DNA from: Lutraria lutraria
Taxonomy: Eukaryota; Mollusca; Bivalvia; Venerida; Mactridae
Direction: 5' to 3'
Assembly (NCBI GenBank): GCA_964023205.1
Contig: OZ026835.1
Coordinates: 3,241,053-3,305,052, forward strand
DNA: 64,000 nucleotides
Both the position numbers and the translations under genes were made by a program. Numbering within the stretch: position 1 is the stretch's first letter; each line of letters starts with the position of its first letter. The notes beneath the pieces were generated by a model. The model did not search any database. It saw only the letters and a program-made list of their open reading frames with translations, and was not told the origin of the DNA. Shown piece after piece: positions 12,801 to 24,800 of the stretch.

Positions 12801-15800
12801 CAAAACTGAACATCTTGAAACCTGAGTTGGTAGGGGTCTGGGAGGGGGAGGGGCATGAAAATTGTCATTTTTTGAAGACCACAACTGTTACAGCACTTAT
12901 GATGTTGTGGTTCTCAGAGGCTGATAATGACCCCTGAGGACTTCAGAAAAAACAGTATAAACAATCAGTATAAACAAAACAATTTGTACCAATGTACATA
13001 ATTACATAAATACTGGTACATGAGTACAAATTGAAACATCAAAAACCTATTTGCACATGTTTTCAAACACCTTATGCATTGAGGTTTTTTAGTAGCATGA
13101 TTCCCAGGTGCAACATGACTTTTTTATCCTCCCTTTCATAACTTTGATGAACAATAATGATTTCTGCAATATCAACCAGGAAGATATGGGATAAATGTCA
13201 GATTTCTGCAATATCAACCAGGAAGATATGGGATAAATGTCAGATTTCTGCAATATCAACCAGGAAGATATGGGATAAATGTCAGATTTCTGCAATATCA
13301 ACCAGGAAGATATGGGATAAATGTCAAAGTATATTCAAAGTTTTAGCACTCTACTATTTCTAAATAAGACAATATTCAACCAGACAAAGAGCACTTAAAG
13401 GTTGGTTGACAATCAATGTATCATTTAACATGTTCTTCCAATATTGGTTCCAACACCAGTTCTGGCAAATACTATTAGATTTCAAAATACAATGTATAAA
13501 ATATCACACAGAATTTAATAGCTATAAGTATTGAAGCAAATCATTGATTCGACTCTGAAACCAAATTTAGGAAATGCCATCAACAAACATGAATTTAAAA
13601 ATAAAGATGACATATACCTGGAAATAATATGTTCTGCTCCCATATAAGTCATCGAGAATAAAATGTCTGGCTGAAGGTGGTAATGTGGTAGTGCTGACCT
13701 GGTCTGGTTCATCGCTCTGCCAGTAATATACATTCTGTCTGTTTAACATACCATTCAGTAACTCGGGTTCCGTCCAACGAAAGTCAGCAGCCAAGGTTAG
13801 CTTGGAGATGGCAGCATTTTTTCTCTGTGTTACATACACTTTGGGCAACAATGGGATGCTTGGTGCTGTAAATAAGTCAATCATTTTTAATCAAACATAC
13901 TAAAAGTGGTGTGATTATTTCAGGGAATACTACAGTAATACAATACTCATTGAGAGGTCTGAGTCATCGCTGACTCATCAGAACCATCCATTGTTCCCGT
14001 AAAGGGAAGATCAAACTAAAATGGTGAAAGTTTTTTCTACGGGACTTCTCACTAACAAGGGTCATTGGGAGACTTATCTAGATTTAACAGTGAAGCAAGA
14101 CCACTAACATGAACCTGAGTACACCACTAAATATTTGCTTGAGAGCTTCTTTATATGTGAAAGTTTTCTGGTCCAACGTGCAGTTTGGACTCAAAGCAGT
14201 GAGGGACGAGCCATTATTAGTGAGAGCTTACAAAGGCCACTGGAGAATGAAATAGTAAGAAGAGAAACACATACATACCAGCCATGGGAGATTTGACTAT
14301 TGTAGTGGTACCAGGTCCAGTGCCCCAGTATGTACTTGCTCTCACAGACACTGTGATTGGTGTATACGGAACAAGACCCCTAACTTCATACCAAGCTTCT
14401 TCCAAAATCTACAACATTGTCACTCATATCATACAATATACAATTTAAAATAAACCTAAATGTTTGCAATCAGAAAAATATGAATATCTAGTGAAAAATA
14501 TATCAAAAGTGAAGTGAGTATTAATAAAAGATGGCTCTTAAATATCCTCTTGCACAAATCATTAACTAATTCTTCCTAACATCAAGACAAGACAGTGGAC
14601 GAGACTTTGTTATATAAAGCTAATTTGCCTTAACATTACTCACACATTAATAGCAGAATTTTGTTTCAGTTTTTGTAGACATCTTAACTAGCCAGTGGTA
14701 AGCTTCGAAATTATCCTCCTCAAGCACACCTTTGTAATTACCAATCTCTATTTTGAAGAGCTTGTAGAAATTAACCTTAAGTATGTCATTATTAATTCCA
14801 TCCTAAAAAATTGTTAAAATTGGTAAAACCTTGATAATCCGATTTCGGATTATCCGAACACCTGGTGTTACCCGAAATAACTTTACAGTCCTGACTTCCC
14901 CCTATATATTTCAATGTAAAATAAACTCAATTAACCGAATTGTGTTATCCAAAACCATTTGATTATCCAAAATGATAATTTTGGTACGGTTGATTATCCA
15001 ATAATCCGAGGTTTTACTATAATTATACAGATCACATACCACTTTAACATCATCCAAGCCTTCAGCTTCTATATTGACCTCATACATGACCTTCCCATGG
15101 TTGACCTCTACAGATGGTTGCCAGGTAACATTAAACATGGAAGCATCACCAACACAAGCTATAGACTCAGATCCTACAATACTTGGTATTACATATACTG
15201 TATTTTCATCCATACCAGCTGTAAAAATAATTAATCATATCATAATAGGGAAAAAATAAGGACTTGATAGGGGATAATATTTACAGTCAAACCTGTGAAC
15301 AAAGGTTAACTATTGGGAAGACATTACATGGCCTTTATTGACAAGCCCTTGATGTAGAAAATATGCAGTATTTTAGCTTGTTTACTCTCTGGCACCTTCA
15401 ATTCTTCACAACTTCTGATCATATCTACTGTGAATGATATGACCTAAAGGTCTTTGATGAGTTTGATTACAGATGAAATTTAACTAGGACTTTCGGTGTT
15501 GTTCACAAGTGATCTGTATTCGGAGGTCATTTTGTTCTAAATAGTCAATGATGATTTTAAAACAAATGGCCTTTATTCACTGGGTGGCCTTTATTCACTG
15601 GGTGGCCTTTATTCACTGGATTGCCTTGATTCACTGGGTGGCCTTTATTCACTGGGTGGCCTTTATTCACTGGGTGGCCTTTATTCTGAGCTGGTTTAAT
15701 AGTGTTATGTACAGTATATAATTTTATATTCAAATGCACAAATGTCAAGATCAAAGACATCTGATGACTAATTCACATGTAACTTATTTTACACCATGCA

Positions 15801-18800
15801 TCCACAGATTTGAGTCAAAAAACTAAGTCTCATTTATCAATTAATCCACAAAGCATTACAATGTGAATTATTTACCTGGATATTTGTGTAAAGACGTATG
15901 CTTTACTGTAAATGTAGATACAACATCTTTGATGGTAGACAGAGCGGCGGAGTAGTTCCCCTTTGTATCTCCTACTCTCAAGGCGGAGTGTTCATCTATC
16001 CAGTACAAATGATCAGGCAAATAGTGTATCGCTGAGTAACTGTAAAATACATTATATCATTATAACAATGCAGCATGTTATGGACAAATAACAACATAAT
16101 ACAAATGTATTGTACATAACATTCTACAAGTGCAATTGTGCAAAACGGAACTACCCGGTAACACATTTAAAGGACAATAAAAATCATAGCATACTGACAC
16201 TTAACCAATTTTCACAAACAATTTTCATCTACCCAAATATTTCCTATTTAACCCCCCCCCCCCCCCTCCCCCCTGCAACTTTGGTAAAAAATACAACTTG
16301 CCCTCAAAAGCTTAACTTAATGTCATAATCCAACACTTGTATTGGTACAGCTGGGTCTATCTGAGTCACTTAAATAAAGAATACCTTAATCAAAATCCAA
16401 AACTCAGATATAGGTATTGACAGACTGAAGGATCTGCTAATGAAATGCCTCTTTGTATGTCTAAAAAATATAGTGAGTCAAGTTCATCTGCACTTACTTG
16501 TATATATTATCGACTTTTCCAATCAATCTCACTGAATTGATGATGTTATACTTGTTGCTATGACTACCATACAGGTCAGCCATGTACAATGACTGGTCAT
16601 TATGAGCTTTCACATACCAGACAATCTTCTGACGATCTAGATCAATTGTTAGACTGATCACACGCACACCTGAGAATGGTTCTAGTTTAAAATATGTAAA
16701 ATGATCCTTTCCATTCAAAAATGCCGATTCTACAGATTCAGTGGTCACCCAATACAAACGACCTTCAACACTGTCCAAGGTCATATCTTTGGCCTCTGTC
16801 TGATAGACGAACTCTTCATTACCACCATATATATCTGCACGTCTTATCTGTGACTGTAAAATTATAAATGACTCAAAATTAATCATTAATAAACATTATG
16901 ATATACTTATTATATAATAATACATACATAATTATAATAAAGACAACCAATTTGAGAAATAAGCTTGTTAAGAAAGTCTGGACACATTTTGTGTTTTTAT
17001 GAGGTAAGTGGTTAAAGACATCACAATGGAGGAACACAATTCTGTAACTTTAAATTATGGGCAATTGGTGCTAATGCATCTGACTATTGAACGAAAGGTC
17101 TTGGCTACAAATCTCAATTCCCCTTTCCAAATTTCTCTTGGACTATTTTTTTTTCAGGGTGACCTTCCCCACAACTAAGCGAAGTACTGTGTCTAGAAAG
17201 GATTTACACTGAGCATGATAACGAACCAGGAAAAGCTTTTTGAAGAGTAGGGAAACAAATTCCCAATTCTCTTATACCTTACCTCTCTGGAGCGACACTG
17301 AAATGACCATAGCGGTAAATGAGCCAATAAACAACAGATAAATTATCAAAACTTTGAATTTAGCACTACATAACTTACATCTCCAGGTTTGTATGAAGAC
17401 CAGTAGAGTCTCCCACCCAGCCAATCATATGTGACACACGTAGCAGAACTGACAAACTCTAGAGGACTGTAATCATCAGATCCTTCTAAATGTACATACA
17501 TGTTTCTATCTTTAGATGTCCAGAATAACATGTTACCATGCCAGGCAAGATCTGTATAACAAAACAAACAAAATATAAACAAACAGTTAAACCTGTGAGC
17601 AAAGGCCACCCTTGGGAAAGACAAAATGTAGCCTTTATTAACAGGTGGCATTTTTTCGTAGGTCACTTTGTTCCAATAATCAATAACGTTTTTAAAGGAA
17701 TGGCATCAGATTATTAAGTTTGTTTACCTGCTTCCGAGAGATCCCATATAGGTGAGCTTGAATGTTTTTTTATTCAGAGGGTGAACTTTATATGAAAGTG
17801 GCCATTAACATAGGTACATTACCACCTGTACCATAAATTATTTGACAACATATGACGAAAAGATGAAATTAATAGTTAAGTTTATAGCAATATCATCAAC
17901 AAAATGAACAAAAACCAACTTGCATTAGTTCTCTACATGGCTGTATTTCCTGACAAATTCAGCTAAAAAGTATTTGTAACATGAGAAGAAACAGTTAAAT
18001 GGTCAATTAATGCAGCAATTTCTGTTAATGCTTAAGTTGGGCAAGCCCTTATGAAGAAAGCATTGATGTATGGTAACTCTTACCAGTAACACCCGGGTAT
18101 ATAGGTGAGATCTGTACGAGTGTCTGGAGAATTTCACCATCTAAGCCTACTTCTTTTATATCCCAGGTCTTAAAATAGTCAGGTCTCTGTATGGCCACAA
18201 TCAACTTGGCAGAATCTAGATCTAAAATGGAAACAGAAATATTATGACATTTTTTGGGGGGGGGGGTTATGATCGAGTATTATGGTGTCATCACTTTTAA
18301 CCTCTTTATCCTTTTACTTATCAACATTTTAATAATCACCTTTTTCAATCTTTGACTTGAAGAAATGTCCTCCAGTTTTTTACTTTTTACTAAAACCTGA
18401 CATGCACAGTGAGGCTGTCTATACTACTTGAGAGAGGTATGAGGCAGTATTCAAAGATAGACCACTATAAGTATGTCTTGAATATCAAAATAATTTACAA
18501 TTTTACAGGATTTTAATGTGACATCATATTAGGTAATATTCTTTCCTTTACATAGAGCAAAATAAATTTCAGTGGACAGATATAGACAGTACAACACATT
18601 GTATTTGTTTTAATCACGGGATTTACAGCATGTTTTCTCAGCATCAGTCAGTCATTAAAATGTTCACTATTAATTTAATCAGATTGTCTGGATTTCTAAC
18701 CAGATTAATGAGTAACATTTAAATTTTTAACAACACAACATGCATTAAAAGTAGCAGAAAAGTCTTGAAAAAATGCACTGCATTCACTACATGTCCAGAC

Positions 18801-21800
18801 AGTTTGCATAATAGAAGTCGGCTTTCAGAATATCAACTGAAATAAAATGATGAACGCGCATTTTGATTAGCAATGCCAGGGCAGAATTTTTATAAATCTT
18901 CGTGATTTTCTATATTATTCTGAGTACTCATGTATACATTTCATCTAAGCTTTGACAACATTCTCTTGTATTGAAAAAATAGATCCTGTTGATTGTGTTA
19001 ACAAAAAATAAATTCAATTTTGGTGAATGTACGCACAAGAAAATAAATGCAATAATCCAATTTAGCCTATTTACAAACAGAGGCTAATTCACCTATAAAC
19101 ATATACCTTTAAATGTCACAAAAGACATAAGGTTGCTGCTAATAAATGATACACAGAACAGCACTAATGGATCAAATTTAATTAGTTCACTTTTTAAGAA
19201 ACCTTTTTTATATGTAGGTCACAGTAATTGAACAATATAATTAAAAAACGCCATCAAAAATTGAATAAAACTCAGCCATAACTGTTTCTTTCAAATAACT
19301 TGATTACTAGCACTGAGGGTAATTGAAGCTTGCCTGCGTTATTTAAGTGAACTCACATGTTCAAAGCCCATTAAAAACTCTTACAGCCAATGAGTACAGC
19401 TCATGCCATGTGTTTATTTAAATTTGCAGGAGTTTTTTTATGCAGCAATATTCTAGGGAACAACACCTTTTCTTCCCTTGTGAGCAGTAAATGTTATCAT
19501 GAGCACATGCTCCCTGTATGACAACAACAGCTCATTCTCAAGATTGTATTAGTTCACAACAACATTATTTTACAGAAACCTGTTGGTGGTTCAAATTCAT
19601 GAAAGGTTTGACACATTTTAAGACAACTGACAATTACCTTGAAGTAATATTTGCTGTACAGTGACGTCATACCCACTTATCCTAGCATAATTCTTGTTCT
19701 AATTTATCACATTGTTTACAGAAGGTAGTAAAATTGTAACCAAACTGAATTAACAAACTCCAATTTAACTTCAAAATTACATAATTATGAGGTCTCAAAA
19801 CAAGACAGAGTTGTGGGTTGAATAGTGGTGCTTAAAATTATAGTTACAGGTATTCTGATCAGGTCAGATAATAGTATGTAAGTAACTAACACATTGTGTA
19901 AGGTGTAATTTTTACCAAATATTGAACTGAATTTAATTAGGCTGTCCTTAAAAATAGTTGGTTTGAAAATAAGCAAGAGTCTCATAGAAATCTACCCAAC
20001 CCAGATGATTCTGACAATTCTTTTCTCATTTCTTTATTCCAGCTTTTCATTTTGAATTCTTCTTATTAATTCTACTTATTAATGTATTTAATTAACAAAA
20101 GAATGCCTAACAAACCTACATGTTAAGTTTTTTACATTTTTTGTAAACAAAAACATCACATTAAATACATAGTTATTACCTTTCTTCAATGTTTTACCAT
20201 GGAAAACAGAAGACCACGGCCCAGCACCAGAACGTGACTTCGCTCGTACATTGACTTGATATTTAGTATCTGGTTCCAGGCTTAATACTTCTAATATCCA
20301 TCCTTTATCAGCTTCAAGTATATCCATTTGGGAACCATCTTGTAGAATTCTGATTTCATACTCCCAGTCATTATAAGCACCAACACCTATGGTACAAAAA
20401 TTAATCAGTTAGATATACTTTAACAACTTGTATAACAATATTAAGATCCTGCTAACAAGAGGCCATATACAAGTACAAAATGTACAGTTAAACCTGTGTA
20501 AGTAGTCACCTCCAAACAAGAGGGCCACATTGGCCCTTTATCGCTCACCTGAGAACAAAGGCCAATAATCAATGACCAGGTAATATAGTTTCCATCTTGT
20601 AAAACTCATTTTTACGTAGATTTTGAGATCAAAACCAACAATGAAGGTATAATACTGTTAAACAAGCTAAAACGTAGCAAATTTTCTAATCCAAGGGTCA
20701 ATAAAGTCATACACATTCATTGTAAATATGATTAGGATCGGTGAATAAATGAAGGCGCTAGAGTGTAAACAAGCTAAAATATAGCATATTTGCTAAGTCA
20801 AGGGCCCATAACTCTTGAAGATGTAGTCCGATTCCGCCCATAATTGAACTTCTTCGAGAACTTTTGGTTATACTCATTTACTGAAAATATTATTAGGATC
20901 GGTGTATAAATGAAGGCGCTAGTGTGTAAACAAGCTAAAATATAGCATATTTTCAAAATCAAGGGCCCATAACTCTTGAAGTTTGGTTCCGATTCCGTCC
21001 ATAATCGAACTTGTCCAAGATCTCTTGGTTATACACATTTACTGAAAATATTATTAGGATCGGTGAATAAATGTAGGTGCTAGAGTGTAAACAAGCTAAA
21101 ATATAGCAAATTTTCAAAGTCAAGGGCCAATAACTCTTGAAGTTCTGGTCCGATTCTGCCCATAATCGAACTTGTCCAAGATCCCTTGGTTATACACATT
21201 TACTTAAAATATGAATAGGATCGGTGAATAAATGTAGGTGCTAGAGTGTAAACAAGCTAAAATATAGCAAATTTTCAAAGTCAAGGGCCCATAACTCTAG
21301 AAGTTATAATCAGATTTTGCCCATAATCGAACTTAGCCGAGACATTGTAGCAATATACATTGTGAGCAAGTTTAATCAAGATTCGTAAAGAGTTGCAGTT
21401 GCTAGAGTGTAAACAAACTAATTGTGGACGGACAAGGACGCCGGACGCCGGACGCCGGACATTCACCGATCCTAAAAGCTCACCTGATGAATCAGGTGAG
21501 CTAAAAAGGCCACACTATAATAAAGGCCATAAAGAACATTATGACCCTTGAATAAAGGCCACTTGTCAATAAAGCCACATATTGTCTTTCCCAAGAGTGG
21601 CCTTTGTTCACAGGCTTGACTGTAGCATCAAAAAGATGAATTCCACAGCATGGTTGGGTTTCAAAATAAAATGCAAATCAAACACCATTTTTGAACAAAT
21701 ATTTAACCATTTTGTATTATTATAACTTACATCAATACTGGTTCAAATATATTCTTCTCATTACAAGTGTGTAAATCTCTTATATAATTAGGATGACAGG

Positions 21801-24800
21801 TGGACTAGTTGTAATACTAAACAAAAGGTCTCGGATCCACCTGTCAATATTCAGGGACACTTCAATGTCCCCAACCCAACAACAAAGCCAAGTACTGTGT
21901 GGTAGGAAAATCACAGGAAAGGGCGAAGTATGTATCAGTGCTTTAAACCGGGTACGATAAAGAACCGGGTACGATAAAGAACCGGGTACGATAAAGAACC
22001 GGGATCTTATCTCCCGTCTCTCTGGGGCCACTCTGAAATGACCATAGCTCTCCAATGTGCCCGTTAAACAACGGATAAACAAATATTCCCTTATTATAAT
22101 ATTAAATCTATGACATACTTAATGAAAATAATATGCATTAGTTAATTCATATATTAAATTGTACAAGCTTAATGCTCATGAACATTATGTCTAACAGAAG
22201 TCTCTAATTCATCTACATCTCCAGACACTGTACAAATAGTCTACAATTACTCTATCAGAAACCATTACAGTTAATTAAGTCATCCATCAAACTCCATGGA
22301 AACAGAAAAAAATCATAATAAAAAACAATGCATTCACACAAAAAGTTAGATTTGCAACGAAGAAAGCCCAAGTGGATTCCATGCATACAAATATTGTCTG
22401 CTGATAGCACTTGAGAACAGTACTTATGTAAATATTAACGAACTAATTGTGAAGCTTGTGTACCAGAATAAACAAGACTGTTAAAATATTATTGAAAGAC
22501 AAGTCTAATATTTGTAGAGTAATGCCATTCATTAAAAAAAATGTTCCTTACCAGACACCCTACCCAGAGAATTTACAGTGGGTATAGGTGTAGGTAGGAA
22601 ATATTTTTTATAACTCATTTTTTATACTGAACCCAAAATACATGTTAGAATGCTACTCTTTTGTTGATAAACAATTTTACCTGAGAGGCCAAACAAAATG
22701 TTGGATAGTGGCCTTTTTGGTGAGTATGTAACATTACAGCAAACAAAATATTCTTCAAGCATGGCCTAAATAACATATTTTCTATGAGAAATGATCTTAT
22801 TTCTTAACAAAAATCTAATCAAAAGGGAAATCTCTTGCTATTATTATGCATTTTCATTTGAGTCAAAAGTCAAATCCCCAAGAACAGATTCAAATAAGTT
22901 TTATTGAATTATACCATATCAAGAGATTACAACTTGGTTGTGGGAAACTAATATCAGACGATATTTGTGCCTTCTTTTAATACCAAAGTCTGAATTACAT
23001 GCATTAAAGCAGAGAAATGTATGATTTAATATATACAGTAAGTTGAGTTTAAGTACAAGAGGGCCACGATGGCCCTTCATTGCTCACCTGAGAACAAAGG
23101 CCAATAATTATTGACCAGGTAATATAGTTTCCATCTCGTAAAACTCATTTTTACGTAGATTTTGAGATCAAAATCAACAATGAAGCTATAATACTGTTAA
23201 ACAAGCTAAAACGTAGCAAATTTTCTAATCCAAGGGCCCATAACTCTTGAAGTTGTGGTCCGATTCGATCCATAACTGAACTTGTCCAGAACCATAAGGT
23301 CATACACATTTATTGTAAATATGATTAGGATCGGTGAATAAATGAAGGCGCTAGAATTTAATCAAGCTGAAATATAGCAAATTTTGTAATTCAAGGGCCC
23401 ATAACTCTAGAAGTTATTGTCCGATTTTGCCCATAATAGAACTTAGCCGAGACATTGTGGCCATATACGTTGTGAGCAAGTTTAGTCACGATTCGTTAAG
23501 AGCTGCGTTTGTTCGAGTTTGAACAAACTAATTGTGGACGTATGACGTACGCCGGACATTCAACGAGCCTAAAAGCTCACCTGATGAATCAGGTGAGCTA
23601 AAAAAGGAACCATACCTTGAAAAGACATCATCTTAGGTGGTTTCCATTCTATGATAGCTTTAAACGCTGTGAACAAGACTTGAACATCCTCTGGTGGGTT
23701 CAATGGTACTGTAAATAAATAACATAATTATACATGGAAGAAAAACAACTGTACATACTGTCAATCCTGGGTTAATGCAGCCACGTCCAAATAAAGACCA
23801 CCCTATAAATAATGGCCACATTGTATCCTAGCCTTTGTTCATAGGTTGGTCTGTACATAATTATAACAGTAACAGACCTTTCAGAGGAATTTACCCAGTA
23901 TTTTCTTATCTTCACTGATTTTAACACATTAACGGCTAGGCTCATTTGACGACTTTTCCAACTCTAATCTAACATTGGAGGAAGACCGTAGAACCATTCA
24001 CCCAGTCTGGTCCCAGTTGGTAAGCTGTGAGGGGAAAATTATCAATAGTAAGAGATGGGAATAGTAAGACCATGGAAGCCCCTAGTAAGCACCAGTATTA
24101 TTAATTATTACTAAGAATGGTTTACCTGGAACTGGTTGAGAATTCTGATGATACAGATTGAAACTTGTGAAATGTTTCTCATATAAAGCCACAGAATGGT
24201 GGTAGAACGTTCGGTTCCCAGAATCAAATTCCTCGCTGAATATCTTCGATCCATTCGTCCAGACAAACTTGCGATCGTAATAAATGATGCTTTCAATATT
24301 TAAAAAGTGGGGTCTTTTAACTGATCCCTGTCTCATGTCTGTAACACCAGAACCATCTAAGTAAGCAGACATGATTGTATTGTGGGTGGAGTTTGGGTAG
24401 TATAACAAAAGGTTCTCATAGTCAATAAAGAATGTCTGTATTGTGGTGTCAATGACAAGTTTAGGTGTTGGTTCTGTTGGCTGTGAGAAGTCCATTAGTT
24501 CTATCACATACAATCCATCTTTATCTCGTAATGTGTAATATAAGAATCTAAAATATAAAAACAGTGAGTTTATATATAAACGTATGATTATTAGAAAGAA
24601 CATAAATATTCCAATGTTTATACAATGACTGACATTGAACTGAACCAGGATGTAAGCGGACGTGGAGCAGAAGATATTAAACATAATGTGTATCAAGTTA
24701 TCATGAAAATGTGTTGAAAATGGCCTTATTAGTAAGACATAAAAATCACATTTAAATCTAGGATAACAAACTCACCCATTGATTGGATCCACTTTGATCT

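Noticed and set aside
13089..13363. Short repetitive frames on both strands
   Set aside because: Produced by four perfect 42-bp units, and 42 is a multiple of three.
15557..15760. A minus-strand frame with repeated NKGHPV
   Set aside because: Translation of the 18-bp minisatellite inside a repeat.
24548..24696. Upstream extension of the exon 11 reading frame to a Met
   Set aside because: The extension lies beyond a good acceptor (tatattttag), is AT-rich and hydrophobic, and the phase from exon 10 requires the splice at 24547.
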